Part shown: positions 33,184 to 42,476 of the stretch, piece after piece | Position numbering within the stretch: position 1 is the first letter of the stretch | Layout of the letters: each line of letters starts with the position of its first letter | Source of the DNA: Halorussus salinus | GTDB taxonomy: Archaea; Halobacteriota; Halobacteria; Halobacteriales; Haladaptataceae | Length of the DNA stretch: 64,000 nt | Reading direction: 5' to 3' | Assembly (NCBI RefSeq): GCF_004765815.2 | Contig: NZ_ML974127.1 | Location: 536,927-600,926 of the forward strand | Made by a program: the position numbers and the translations under genes | The notes under the pieces: model-generated | What the model was told of the DNA's origin: nothing | The model's input: the letters and a program-made list of their open reading frames with translations, nothing else | The model's database searches: none

Positions 33184-36045
33184 ATGAAGGATACCGACAG
33201 ATGGTACCAGCGACTCGGTATATCAAATTTTGTACCCGATTCGATACGAAAGCGATACGCACGCAAGTTCTTCGTCGGCGTGCTGGTCGTCATGCTGGTC
33301 ACCGGGAGCGTCGGTGCGTTCGGGTACGCGAGTACCCAAGGGGAACTGGAGTCGGAGGTCCGCAACCAACTCACCTCGACGGCGGAGTTGCAGGCCGACG
33401 GGCTGAACGGGTGGATTCGGGGACTCGAACGCCAGACGCGCACGCTCTCGCAGGCAAAGCAGTTCCAGAACGGGAACGTCGAGGAGATCGGTCTCTACCT
33501 GCTGGGCCAACAGCGGTCGCTCGGCGAGAGCATCGTCGCGGTCCACTACGTCGAAGTGAGTTCCGGGGCCGTGTTGGCCAGCACGTCCCGCGAGGTCGTG
33601 AACCGGAACATGTCCGACCTCGGAGCGACGTGGGACGTGGCCACGGTGGACGCGAAGACGAACGAACAGTCCTACGTCCACGTCACGAGCGACCCGTACG
33701 TCAGTCCGGTCTCCGGCGAGAAGGCCATCGCGTTCGTGAGTTCGCCGCCCAAGAACACCCAGCACGCCGTCGTCGTGGTCGCCAGCCTGAGCGTGCGGGC
33801 GAACAACTTCCACCAGACCATCGACGGCGGCGAGACGCTGGTCGTGGACGGCGCGGGCGAGACGGTGTTGGACACCAGCGAGAACGCCTCCGAGTCCTTC
33901 GACGCCGCCGCGCTGGCCGAGCGTGCCGATAGGAACGCGTCCCGCGAGTCGGACGGTTCCGCGGGCGACGCCGCCAACGCCACCGCGTCGGGATTCGCGT
34001 CCACCGAGTCGTCGGTCGTCGGCTACGCGCCGGTCGAGGGCACCGACTGGGTGGTGCTGAGTCACGCGCCGAAGCGGGCCGCCTACGCGATGCGCGACAG
34101 CGTCGGAACGAGCCTCGCCGCGATGATACTGGCGACCATCGCGGTGCTGGGGGTCGCGGCGGTCGGGTTCGGCCGCCGACAGACGCGGACGCTCGAATCG
34201 CTCACCGAGTCCGCCGAGGAGATGGAGCGTGGCAACCTCGACGTGACGCTCGAAACCCGGCGCATCGACGAGTTCGGTCGTCTCTACGACGCCTTCGGCG
34301 CGATGCGAGACTCGTTGCGCGAGCAGATAGCCACCGCCGAGACCGCCCGCGAGGAGGCCGAGCGGGCGAAGGAGGACGCCGAGGAGGCCCGCGCGGAGGT
34401 CGAACGCGAGCGCCGCGAGGCCGAGCGCGCCCGCGCCGACGCAGAGCGCCTCGGCGACCGCCTCGAAGCGACCGCCGCGGCGTTCGGCGAGACGATGGCC
34501 GACTGCGCCGACGGCGACCTGACCCGCAGACTGGACGACGAGGCCGACAGCGAGGCGATGGCCGAAGTCGCGCGGGCGTTCAACGAGATGGTGGACGAGT
34601 GGGAGGCGACCCTGCGGTCGGTCCGGACGTTCGGCGAGACGGTCGCCGACGAGAGCGAACTCGTGGACGAGACCGTCTCGGACGTAACCGCGACCAGCGC
34701 CGACGTGAGCGAGTCGGTCCAACGGATTTCGGAGGGCGCGGCCGAGCAGAGCGACGACCTCCAGTCGGTCGTCGGCGAGATGAACGACCTGACCGCGACG
34801 GTCGAGGAGGTGTCGGCCGCCGCCGACGACGCGGCCGACCGTGCCGAGCGCGTCGCCCGGCGCGGCGAGCAAGGCCGCGAATCGGCCGCTTCGGCGGTCG
34901 AAGAACTCGACGCCATCGAGACGCAGACCGAGGAGACCGTCGAGGCGGTCGAGGAGTTGCGCGAACTGGTGGCCGACATCGAGGACGTGACCGAGTTCAT
35001 CACCGATATCGCCGAGCAGACCAACATGCTCGCGCTCAACGCCTCCATCGAGGCCGCCCGCGCCGGGGAGGCCGGAAGCGGGTTCGCGGTCGTCGCCGAC
35101 GAGGTGAAGGAACTCGCCGACCAGACCCGCGACGCGACCGCGGACATCGAGGAGTCCATCGACCGCGTGCGCGCCCAGACCGACGACGCCGCCGCGGGCA
35201 TCCACGAGACCCGCCGGAAGGTCTCGGACGGCGCGGAGACGGTGACGGAAGCGGTCGAAGCCTTCGAGGTGGTCGTGGACGGCGTGACCGAGACCAACGA
35301 GGACATCCAAGCGATGAGCGGTGCGACCGAGCGACAGGCCGAGTCGGCCCGCGAGGTCGTCTCGATGGTCGAGGCGGTCGCGGCCATCAGCGACGAGACC
35401 ACCGCCGAGGCCCAGACCGTCGCGGCCGCCGCCGAGGAGCAGACCGCCGCCCTCGGCGAGGCGGCCGACGGCGTGACCGAGTTGGCCGAGCGCGCCGACG
35501 AGTTGCGCGGTCTCCTCGAATCGTTCGAGACCGACGACGAGGCGGACGGCGACGGGCGCGACGACGAGAACTCGGACGACGAGACCACAGCTACCGAGAC
35601 GGCCGACTCCGAGCCGACCGAGGTCGCGACCTCCGACTCCGACACCACCGACACCGCGACTTCCGACTCCGACACCACCGACGCCACGCCTACCGGTACG
35701 GAGACGAGCGACAGCGAAACGACCGACGACGGTACCGGGACCGAAACGACCGACGACGATAGCGGGGCTGAATCGACCGACGACGATACCGAGGTCGAAA
35801 CGACCCGCGATACTGACACCGAAGCGACTGGCGACGAACTCACCAACCCGGAAACCGCGGATGCGGACGAACTCCATCCGAAGGAAATCGTCGCCGACGA
35901 CGTGGCGACAGACGACGCGTCGGACGAGGGCAAGAAAGACGAGAGCGGCCGGGACGAGACCGAGCGGGACGAGGAGCCAACGCCGAGTGACGAATCCGAC
36001 GAAGAGTCCGACGATGGCGACCGCGACGAACTCCCCGCGCCGTAG
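33184..36045 (+). CDS. Methyl-accepting chemotaxis (halobacterial transducer) protein
   Basis: A 953-residue membrane transducer. TM1 ([20 protein letters not shown], about 32-51) and TM2 ([20 protein letters not shown]) bracket an extracytoplasmic Cache-like sensor domain of about 250 residues. HAMP and coiled-coil segments follow, then the signalling hairpin with [20 protein letters not shown] and [20 protein letters not shown], the CheA/CheW contact tip. Residues about 780-953 form an extremely acidic Thr/Ser/Asp tail with repeats such as TSDSDTTD, unusual in length for the family. ATG at 33184 is chosen; the region upstream has CTATATAGTC as a TATA element. Ligand unknown. Confidence 0.93.
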   Translation: MKDTDRWYQRLGISNFVPDSIRKRYARKFFVGVLVVMLVTGSVGAFGYASTQGELESEVRNQLTSTAELQADGLNGWIRGLERQTRTLSQAKQFQNGNVEEIGLYLLGQQRSLGESIVAVHYVEVSSGAVLASTSREVVNRNMSDLGATWDVATVDAKTNEQSYVHVTSDPYVSPVSGEKAIAFVSSPPKNTQHAVVVVASLSVRANNFHQTIDGGETLVVDGAGETVLDTSENASESFDAAALAERADRNASRESDGSAGDAANATASGFASTESSVVGYAPVEGTDWVVLSHAPKRAAYAMRDSVGTSLAAMILATIAVLGVAAVGFGRRQTRTLESLTESAEEMERGNLDVTLETRRIDEFGRLYDAFGAMRDSLREQIATAETAREEAERAKEDAEEARAEVERERREAERARADAERLGDRLEATAAAFGETMADCADGDLTRRLDDEADSEAMAEVARAFNEMVDEWEATLRSVRTFGETVADESELVDETVSDVTATSADVSESVQRISEGAAEQSDDLQSVVGEMNDLTATVEEVSAAADDAADRAERVARRGEQGRESAASAVEELDAIETQTEETVEAVEELRELVADIEDVTEFITDIAEQTNMLALNASIEAARAGEAGSGFAVVADEVKELADQTRDATADIEESIDRVRAQTDDAAAGIHETRRKVSDGAETVTEAVEAFEVVVDGVTETNEDIQAMSGATERQAESAREVVSMVEAVAAISDETTAEAQTVAAAAEEQTAALGEAADGVTELAERADELRGLLESFETDDEADGDGRDDENSDDETTATETADSEPTEVATSDSDTTDTATSDSDTTDATPTGTETSDSETTDDGTGTETTDDDSGAESTDDDTEVETTRDTDTEATGDELTNPETADADELHPKEIVADDVATDDASDEGKKDESGRDETERDEEPTPSDESDEESDDGDRDELPAP

Positions 36046-36118
36046 CAGTGACCGCTCGTCGCCAGTCGCCCGCCAGCGGCCGTTGCGCTCAAGGACGAGA
36101 CCGTCCTACCGTGCGGGC

Positions 36119-36361
36119 ATGACAGTCGCGCTCACGGAAGACGAGGAGGACAAGACAGTCGTGGACGCCGACGGCAACGACATCGGGACTGTAGTCGATA
36201 TTCACCACGGCGCGGCCCACGTCAGCGCCGACGAGGAGACCGTCGAGAAGATGCAGACCCGACTCCCACAGGGCGGCATCGACGACCGGACCTACGCGGT
36301 CCACGACGAGAGCGTCGCCGAGATAACCGACGACCGCCTCGTCCTCGATGTCGAAGTGTAG
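36119..36361 (+). CDS. Small PRC-barrel-like protein
   Basis: An 80-residue acidic protein starting MTVALTEDEEDKTVVDADGN. The pattern VVDADGNDIGTVVDIHHGAA, then VSADEETVEKM and a C-terminal RTYAVHDESVAEITDDRL resembles a minimal PRC-barrel beta fold, common in haloarchaea and linked elsewhere to RNA processing or photosynthetic and signalling complexes. No specific role is evident. It lies 73 bases after the transducer gene in the same orientation. Larger in-frame extensions upstream overlap the transducer and are basic, so they are rejected. Confidence 0.7.
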   Translation: MTVALTEDEEDKTVVDADGNDIGTVVDIHHGAAHVSADEETVEKMQTRLPQGGIDDRTYAVHDESVAEITDDRLVLDVEV

Positions 36362-36496
36362 CCGAGTGGGAGTTTCGTGGCTCCTCGTCGGCTTTTTACA
36401 TTCCGATAGTTGTCTTTAAAATATTTTTATCGTTGTCTAAGTGGGGCATAGGTTGCTTTGACCAGTAGCTGTCGGTTCGTCTCGGTACGACTCGGA
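36362..36496. other. AT-rich start of the intergenic region before ppsA
   Basis: This is the first part of a 557-base gap. Around 36400-36440 there is an AT-rich patch with TTAAAATATTTTTAT, which could be a promoter or transcription end for the preceding small gene. No gene is visible. Confidence 0.4.
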
Positions 36497-36579
36497 ACCG
36501 CACAGCACCGCCACCGCATCCGCAACGCGACCTGATGCCGACGCCCATCAGACCGCAACCGCCGACCGCACAGCACCGC
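36497..36579. repeat. Two copies of a 15-base dispersed repeat (ACCGCACAGCACCGC)
   Basis: The 15-mer ACCGCACAGCACCGC occurs at 36497-36511 and 36565-36579. Its reverse complement occurs at 60037-60051 in another intergenic region, with neighbouring CAACCGCC also shared. This suggests a dispersed repeat family. Confidence 0.6.
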
Positions 36580-36606
36580 ATCCGCGCCCCGAACCTCCCC
36601 GCGTGC

Positions 36607-36644
36607 GTCTGCGCTCGCGCGGAACCGCGAGTGCGAGCGCAGAC
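36607..36644. repeat. Perfect 12-base inverted repeat (hairpin)
   Basis: GTCTGCGCTCGC (36607-36618) and GCGAGCGCAGAC (36633-36644) are perfect reverse complements around a loop that itself contains GCGG-aa-CCGC. The hairpin is very stable on paper and lies near the dispersed 15-mer repeats. Confidence 0.65.
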
Positions 36645-36680
36645 ACGGCGCATCCTCTGGGTTGTGTCATCGAGCGTCTG

Positions 36681-36788
36681 TCCGTGGTTGGCGTCGCCGA
36701 GTGTTCGTCCGTGGTTGGCGTCGCCGAGTGTTCGTCCGTGGTTGGCGTCGCCGAGCGTCCATCCGCAGTCGGCGTCACCGAGTGCATC
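36681..36788. repeat. Tandem array of a 27-base repeat
   Basis: The unit TCCGTGGTTGGCGTCGCCGA plus GTGTTCG (27 bases) is present as two identical copies (36681-36707, 36708-36734), a near-identical third (36735-36761) and a more divergent fourth (36762-36788); decayed traces may extend on both sides. The period is a multiple of three, but no convincing gene covers it: the frames give basic or Cys/Val-rich peptides. Confidence 0.7.
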
Positions 36789-36840
36789 CCGTCGAACGTC
36801 TCACCGAGCGCGTCCCGAATCCGACGGCTCAAAACCAAAT

Positions 36841-36874
36841 CCGGTTACGAGTTAATATTCAGCCCGCTAACCGG
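36841..36874. promoter_or_regulatory. Palindromic operator candidate upstream of ppsA
   Basis: CCGGTTA (36841-36847) and TAACCGG (36868-36874) form perfect arms around an AT-rich centre with TTAATATT. A TATA-like TTCTTTATTC at about 36890-36900 follows, about 20-28 bases before the ppsA ATG. The position suggests control of ppsA; the binding protein is unknown. Confidence 0.4.
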
Positions 36875-36918
36875 TCGGAACATTCTTTATTCGCCTTCTT
36901 GTTCTCCCACATGCACCA

Positions 36919-39306
36919 ATGGCTGTACTCTGGCTGGACGAAATCACCGCGGACGACCTCGAACTGGTCGGCGGGAAGGGCGCGTCGCTGGGGGAACTCA
37001 CCGGCGCGGGCCTGCCGGTCCCCTCGGGGTTCGTGGTTTCGGCTGGCACCTACCGCTCGTTCATCGAGGAGACCGGCATCGACGAGGAACTGTTCGCGGC
37101 CGTTGAGGTGGACACCGAGGACTCGAAGGCGCTCGCGGAGGCCCAGTCTCGGGCCAAGGAACTGATTCTGGAGACCGAGATGCCCGACGAGATTCGCCAA
37201 GAAATCTACGACTCCTACGACGAGTTGGGGGACGGCGAGGAGTTCGTGGCGGTTCGTTCCTCCGCGACCGCCGAGGACCTGCCGGACGCCTCGTTCGCGG
37301 GCCAACAGGAGACGTTCCTCAACGTCACCCGCGAGGACCTCGTGGACCGCGTCAAGCGATGCTGGGCGTCGCTGTTCACCCAACGCGCTATCTACTATCG
37401 ACAGGAGAAGGGCTTCGCCCACGACAAGGTAGACATCGCGGTCGTCGTCCAGCGGATGGTGGACGCCGAGAAATCGGGCGTGATGTTCACCAGCCACCCC
37501 TCGACCGGCGCGTCGAAGATCATCATCGAGGCGGCGTGGGGTCTCGGCGAGGCGGTCGTCTCCGGCTCTGTATCGCCCGACAACTACGTCGTGGACCGCG
37601 AGTCGGGCGCGGTCGAGGAGGTCACCATCGCCGACAAGAAGACGATGATGGAGAAAGACGAGGCGACCGGCGAGACCGTCGAGCGCGAGGTCCCCGACGA
37701 CCTGCGGGAGGCGCAAGTGCTGGACGAGCGCGACATCGAGCGCCTCGTGGAACTCGGCGAGCGTGTCGAGGACCACTACGGGAACCCGCAGGACGTGGAG
37801 TGGGCCGTCGTGGACGGCGAGGTCTTCATGCTCCAGTCCCGGCCCATCACGACCATCGACGACGAGAGCGAAATCGAGACCGACGACGGCGCGGGTACCA
37901 ACGGCGCGAGCGCGGACGCCAGCGGCCCCGGCGCGAACGCGAGCGGCGCAAGCGCGGACGGCATCGCCGACGGGAGCGGCGCGGTCGAGACCGCCAGCGG
38001 TGCGAGTGGCGGAACCGACACGAACGAGGCCAACGGCGATGTCCTCGTCTCGGGACTCGGCGCGAGTCCCGGCATCGCCTCGGGCGCGGTCCGCATCGTG
38101 GACCAACTCGACCAACTCGACAAGGTGAGCGAGGGCGACATCATCGTCACCGAAATGACCACCCCCGACATGGTGCCCGCGATGAAGCGCGCGGCGGGCA
38201 TCGCCACCGACGAGGGCGGGATGACCTCCCACGCCGCCATCGTCTCGCGCGAACTCGGCGTCCCGGCGGTCGTCGGCTGTACCGACGCCACGACGACGCT
38301 GACCGACGACCAGCGCATCTCTATCGACGGCGACAAGGGCACCATCACGGAGGGTCGCAAAGAGACCACCGAGGAGCGCGAACCCATCGAGGAGGCCCGC
38401 CCGAAGACCCCGGTCAAGCCGATGACCGCGACCGAGGTCAAGGTCAACGTCTCCATCCCGGAGGCCGCCGAACGCGCCGCCGCCACGGGCGCGGACGGCG
38501 TGGGTCTCCTCCGGATGGAACACATGATTCTCTCGACCAACAAGACGCCCGCGAAGTACCTCGAAGACCACGGCGTGGACGCCTACGTCAACGAAATCGT
38601 GGAGGGCGTCCGCGGCGTCGCCGACGAGTTCTACCCCCGGCCGGTCCGCGTGCGGACCCTCGACGCGCCGACCGACGAGTTCCGCCAGTTGCAGGGCGGC
38701 GAGGACGAACCCGACGAACACAACCCGATGCTGGGCTACCGGGGCATCCGCCGGAGCCTCGACCGGCCCGAGGTGTTCAAGCACGAACTCGAAGCGTTCG
38801 CCCGCCTCTACGAGATGGGCTACGACAACGTCGAAATCATGTTCCCGCTGGTCAACGACGCCGAGGACGTGATTCGAGCGCGCAACCTGCTGGAGGAGTC
38901 GGGCATCGACCCCGACAAGCGCACGTGGGGCGTGATGATAGAGACGCCCGCCTCGGCGCTCGGCGTCGGGAAGATGGCCGAGCAGGGCATCGACTTCGCC
39001 TCGTTCGGCACGAACGACCTGACCCAGTACACCCTCGCGGTGGACCGGAACAACGGGAACGTCGCCGACCGGTTCGACGAACTCCACCCCTCGGTCCTGC
39101 AACTCATCAGCCAGACAATCGCTACCTGCCGCGAACACGACGTTGACACCTCCATCTGCGGGCAGGCTGGCTCGAAGCCCCAGATGGTCCAGCACCTCGT
39201 GGACGAGGGCGTCTCGTCCATCTCGGCCAACATCGACGCGGTTCGGGACGTACAGCACGAGGTCAAGCGCGTCGAGCAGAGTTTGCTTCTGGACTCGGTG
39301 CGCTGA
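36919..39306 (+). CDS. ppsA: Phosphoenolpyruvate synthase
   Basis: A 795-residue PEP synthase, which converts pyruvate, ATP and water to PEP, AMP and phosphate in gluconeogenesis. The N-terminal nucleotide-binding domain begins MAVLWLDEITADDLELVGGK and includes VRSSATAEDLPDASFAGQQE. The swivelling domain has the phosphoryl-carrier His 438 in GGMTSHAAIVSRELGVP. The C-terminal PEP/pyruvate barrel has MIETPASALGVGKMAEQG, FASFGTNDLTQYTLAVDRN and the catalytic SICGQAG. A low-complexity Gly/Ala/Ser/Asp linker of about 55 residues (about 320-375) before the swivelling domain makes the protein slightly longer than typical. Likely regulated through the upstream palindrome. Works opposite to pyruvate kinase at 54937-56703. 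Confidence 0.96.
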   Translation: MAVLWLDEITADDLELVGGKGASLGELTGAGLPVPSGFVVSAGTYRSFIEETGIDEELFAAVEVDTEDSKALAEAQSRAKELILETEMPDEIRQEIYDSYDELGDGEEFVAVRSSATAEDLPDASFAGQQETFLNVTREDLVDRVKRCWASLFTQRAIYYRQEKGFAHDKVDIAVVVQRMVDAEKSGVMFTSHPSTGASKIIIEAAWGLGEAVVSGSVSPDNYVVDRESGAVEEVTIADKKTMMEKDEATGETVEREVPDDLREAQVLDERDIERLVELGERVEDHYGNPQDVEWAVVDGEVFMLQSRPITTIDDESEIETDDGAGTNGASADASGPGANASGASADGIADGSGAVETASGASGGTDTNEANGDVLVSGLGASPGIASGAVRIVDQLDQLDKVSEGDIIVTEMTTPDMVPAMKRAAGIATDEGGMTSHAAIVSRELGVPAVVGCTDATTTLTDDQRISIDGDKGTITEGRKETTEEREPIEEARPKTPVKPMTATEVKVNVSIPEAAERAAATGADGVGLLRMEHMILSTNKTPAKYLEDHGVDAYVNEIVEGVRGVADEFYPRPVRVRTLDAPTDEFRQLQGGEDEPDEHNPMLGYRGIRRSLDRPEVFKHELEAFARLYEMGYDNVEIMFPLVNDAEDVIRARNLLEESGIDPDKRTWGVMIETPASALGVGKMAEQGIDFASFGTNDLTQYTLAVDRNNGNVADRFDELHPSVLQLISQTIATCREHDVDTSICGQAGSKPQMVQHLVDEGVSSISANIDAVRDVQHEVKRVEQSLLLDSVR

Positions 39307-39509
39307 CCCGCGAGAACGCCTCGGCGTGACCGATTCGCGCCGACCGTTTCACCCTAACTCGTCTCCTCGAACTGGCTCCTCCGAACGCTCCGTTTCGGGG
39401 ACGCCGCCGGAGTAGGCGGCACTTAGTTTTCATAACTGGTTGCTAATCCCGAAAACGTGGCGGCACGAAGCCGTCTGTTTATGGGTCCGGGCGTCGGAGT
39501 CGAAGAGAA

Positions 39510-40646
39510 ATGGCGTCACGCAGAGTCGCGCTCGTCGTCGTGGGTCTCGTCCTTCTGGCCGGATGCACCGGCGGCGGGTCCGCGCCGAGTACGACGACGG
39601 CCTCGCCTACAGTCGATTCGCCGACGACCTCGCCCCCGAACGGGTCGGCCGCAAACGGGTCGGCTGCGGACGGCGCGGCGACCGACACCGCGACGACCGC
39701 GGGCGGCGCGAGGAACGACTCGACGGCGAACTCGTCGCTCCCGCCGGGAGTGAACGCCACGGGCGTCGAGGACGCCGAGGAGTTGGTCGGCGCTCACCAG
39801 CGCGCGCTGAACGACACCAGCTTCGCGTTCCGGTTCCGGGCGAACGTCTCGGTCGGCCCCGCCAGCCAGTGGACGCTCCAGTACGGGAGCGTCGGTGAGG
39901 GTCTCTCGCCGCTGGTCGTCCACTCCAACAGCGTCCGGGAGTTCGACGGCGGGACCTCCTCGACGGCGACCGACCTCTGGGCGAACGAGACCGCGGTAGT
40001 CGTCCAGTATAGCGGCGAGAACCGGACCGAACTCCGGCGGTACAACCGCTCGGGCGGAAACGTCGGCGACGAGACGTGGGCCCACCTCCCGCGGGCCGAC
40101 CTCGACTCGCAGGTCACCCAAGCGTGGCTCCTCGAACTCGCGCTGACCGCCGGGGACTACGAGCGCGTCCGGACCGACGAGGCCGCCGACCGGGCGACCG
40201 ACAACCGAACCACCGCCGACCGGGCGGCGGACGACCGGACCGCCGACGACCGAACGAGCGACGACCGGACGAGCGACGACCGAACGAGCGACGACCGGAC
40301 GATGACGGTCCTACGCGCGACCGAACCGGTCGCCGCCGCCAACTACACCGACCTGCGCTCGACGGTCCGCGTTGACTCGTCGGGCCGGGTCCACTCGCTG
40401 TCGCTGACCGCGACCTACGAGGGCGACAACGAGACCAGAATCCACTACGAGTTCGAGTTGACCGAGGTCGGCAACGTCTCCGTCGAGCGCCCGACGTGGG
40501 TCGGTGCCGCGACCCCGCCGACGACCCGACCGGCGACCACGACCGCGGAGAACGCGACGACGACGGTGCCGGGTGAGACGACGACAGTGCCAGCGAAGAC
40601 GACCGCAGAAAACGCGACAGCCGCGACGGCTACGACCGAGAGCTGA
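39510..40646 (+). CDS. Haloarchaeal lipoprotein (DUF7537-like)
   Basis: A 378-residue surface lipoprotein. Residues 1-20 are a signal with lipobox (ALVVVGLVLLAGCTGG). A Thr/Ser/Ala stalk (about 20-75) leads to the conserved domain, with LPPGVNATGVEDAEELVGAH and NDTSFAFRFRANVSV at its start, a pattern I associate with DUF7537. An in-frame tandem repeat of 15 bases (around 40240-40302) encodes a run of DDRTS units inside the domain, probably a local slippage expansion. A second Thr-rich stalk ends the protein. Several N-glycosylation sequons are visible. Function unknown. A TATA-like CTGTTTATGG is about 30 bases before the ATG. Confidence 0.75.
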   Translation: MASRRVALVVVGLVLLAGCTGGGSAPSTTTASPTVDSPTTSPPNGSAANGSAADGAATDTATTAGGARNDSTANSSLPPGVNATGVEDAEELVGAHQRALNDTSFAFRFRANVSVGPASQWTLQYGSVGEGLSPLVVHSNSVREFDGGTSSTATDLWANETAVVVQYSGENRTELRRYNRSGGNVGDETWAHLPRADLDSQVTQAWLLELALTAGDYERVRTDEAADRATDNRTTADRAADDRTADDRTSDDRTSDDRTSDDRTMTVLRATEPVAAANYTDLRSTVRVDSSGRVHSLSLTATYEGDNETRIHYEFELTEVGNVSVERPTWVGAATPPTTRPATTTAENATTTVPGETTTVPAKTTAENATAATATTES

Positions 40647-40738
40647 GCCGAATTTTCCTCCGAGTCGAATCGCTCCTCGCCGTCGCACGATTCGACACAT
40701 CCGCCACGTTCAAGCCGTCACGATGCGAGCCTGCAATT

Positions 40739-41905
40739 ATGACACGCTCTGTCTGGCTCAAGGCCGACGACGCGGTCGGCGACTGGGACGACCGCCGGAA
40801 GCGAATCACGGCAGGACTCGAAGCGGGGGTCGATTGGGTGCTGGTAGACGCCGCCGACGTGGGTCGGGTGCGCGAACTCGGCGACGTGAACGTCGCGGCC
40901 TTCTCGGACGGCGACGCGCAGGTAATCGACGAGGCCGAGGAGCGTCCGGCGGCCGACGCCTACGTCGTCGGCAAGGACGGCGAGGGCGACGGCACCGTGG
41001 ACCTTCCGAACGACTTCTCGGGGTCGGCGGACCTCACGACGCTCCGGCGCGGCGACGACCGGGCGGACGGCGCGTACGTCCGTATCTTGAGCGAGGAGTA
41101 CGAGGCGTTCGCCGAGGAGGCCGCCGAGGAGGCCGACTACACCATCGTCGTCGGCGAGGACTGGACCATCATCCCGCTGGAGAACCTCATCGCGCGCATC
41201 GGCGACGAGACCGAACTCGTCGCTGGCGTCACCTCCGCCGACGAGGCCAAGACCGCGTTCGAGACGCTGGAAATCGGGAGCGACGCGGTCCTGCTGGACA
41301 CCGACGACCCCGACGAGATTCGCCGGACAGTCGAGGTCCGCGACGAGGCCGAGCGCGAGCAGTTGGAGTTCGAGTGGGCCGAGGTGAAGACCGTCGAGCG
41401 CACCGGGAGCGCCGACCGCGTCTGCGTCGATACGGGGAGCCTGATGGACCACGACGAGGGAATGTTGGTCGGGTCGATGTCCCGCGGCCTCTTTTTCGTC
41501 CACGCCGAGACCGCCGAGTCGCCCTACGTCGCCTCCCGGCCGTTCCGGGTCAACGCTGGCGCGGTCCACGCCTACGTCCGGACGCCCGACGGCGGCACGA
41601 AGTACCTCTCGGAACTCCAGTCGGGCGACACCGTACAGGTCGTGGACACCGAGGGCCACACCCGCGAGGCGACGGTCGGCCGCGTGAAGATAGAGAAGCG
41701 CCCGATGTTCCGCGTCGTCGCCGAGTTCGAGGACGGCGATAGAGTCGAGACGCTCCTCCAGAACGCAGAGACCATCAAGGTCGCCACCGGCGAGGGCCGC
41801 AAGGCGGTCACGGACCTCGAAGCGGGCGACGACCTCAGAGTCTACCGCGAGGGCGGCGCTCGGCACTTCGGCGAAGCGGTCGAGGAGAGCATCATCGAGA
41901 AGTAG
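40739..41905 (+). CDS. aroB': 3-dehydroquinate synthase II (archaeal shikimate pathway)
   Basis: A 388-residue archaeal-type enzyme that forms 3-dehydroquinate from the product of the alternative aldolase step (2-amino-3,7-dideoxy-D-threo-hept-6-ulosonate), replacing the bacterial DAHP route. It starts MTRSVWLKADDAVGDWDDRR. Conserved segments include YTIVVGEDWTIIPLENLIAR, DAVLLDTDDPDEIRR, ADRVCVDTGSLMDHDEGMLV and SRGLFFVHAETAESPYVASR followed by PFRVNAGAVHAYVRTPDG, all diagnostic for the family. aroD, the next step, is encoded nearby on the opposite strand. Confidence 0.93.
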   Translation: MTRSVWLKADDAVGDWDDRRKRITAGLEAGVDWVLVDAADVGRVRELGDVNVAAFSDGDAQVIDEAEERPAADAYVVGKDGEGDGTVDLPNDFSGSADLTTLRRGDDRADGAYVRILSEEYEAFAEEAAEEADYTIVVGEDWTIIPLENLIARIGDETELVAGVTSADEAKTAFETLEIGSDAVLLDTDDPDEIRRTVEVRDEAEREQLEFEWAEVKTVERTGSADRVCVDTGSLMDHDEGMLVGSMSRGLFFVHAETAESPYVASRPFRVNAGAVHAYVRTPDGGTKYLSELQSGDTVQVVDTEGHTREATVGRVKIEKRPMFRVVAEFEDGDRVETLLQNAETIKVATGEGRKAVTDLEAGDDLRVYREGGARHFGEAVEESIIEK

Positions 41906-41950
41906 CGGCTGGCTCGATTCGGACTGATTTTCGGCCAGTCGGCGTCCGAG

Positions 41951-42403
41951 TTACCGCGAAATAGCGTTGCCTTCCGTCGGCCCGTTGGGACCCTCGCGCT
42001 CGGGCAGCGGCGTCGTACACCACTGACAGAAGTCCAGTTCCTCGTCCACGGGCTTGCCGCAGTGGGGACACTGCTCGCCTTCGTCCTCCTCGGGGTCGTC
42101 CTGAAGCGCGAGCCAGTAGGCGTCCACGGCGCTGAACAGGCGCACGACCCAGATCGGGAGCAGTTCCTGCCAACTCAGCCCCTGCGTCGCCTCCATCGCG
42201 GCGTCGAACGCGGCCGAGACGCTTCCCGAGGCCGCCGCTCCCGTCTCGGGCAACGGGACGAACAGCAGCACGGCGCTGACCGCGAACGCGAACCACATCG
42301 CCGAGCGAAGCCACTCCCGGACGTAGACGTGTCCGAGTCCGGGGAGGAAAAACGACAGCAGTGCGCCCAGCCACGGGCGCTTCTGGGAGTTCGTGCGAGT
42401 CAC
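41951..42403 (-). CDS. Membrane protein with C-terminal zinc ribbon
   Basis: A 150-residue protein with two or three membrane helices (LGALLSFFLPGLGHVYV, then MWFAFAVSAVLLFVPL and a weaker one around residues 80-95) followed by a zinc-ribbon module CPHCGKPVDEELDFCQWCTT. The first part resembles the DUF5683/TM2-like small membrane family. No function known. It is convergent with aroB' and downstream of aroD on the same strand, about 70 bases from it. Confidence 0.75.
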   Translation of the reverse strand: MTRTNSQKRPWLGALLSFFLPGLGHVYVREWLRSAMWFAFAVSAVLLFVPLPETGAAASGSVSAAFDAAMEATQGLSWQELLPIWVVRLFSAVDAYWLALQDDPEEDEGEQCPHCGKPVDEELDFCQWCTTPLPEREGPNGPTEGNAISR

Positions 42404-42476
42404 TACTCGGCGCTAACCGACCGACGTTAATAAATGCTGTCCCACGAGACCACCGCAATTCATCAATACAGGCGCT

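Noticed and set aside
33223-35877. 884-codon minus-strand frame opposite the transducer gene
   Set aside because: It is a shadow of the transducer. The translation is Leu/Val/Gly/Arg repetitive with no motif or promoter.
36681-36788. CRISPR array
   Set aside because: The repeats are directly contiguous without unique spacers and no cas gene is near.
36548-36838. Minus-strand ORF reading the 27-base tandem repeats as ATPTTDEHS units
   Set aside because: The repeat period of 27 keeps any frame open. The flanking parts are Arg-rich, and no start signal or homologue is known to me.
36859-39258. 799-codon minus-strand frame opposite ppsA
   Set aside because: The plus strand encodes a complete PEP synthase with all active-site motifs.
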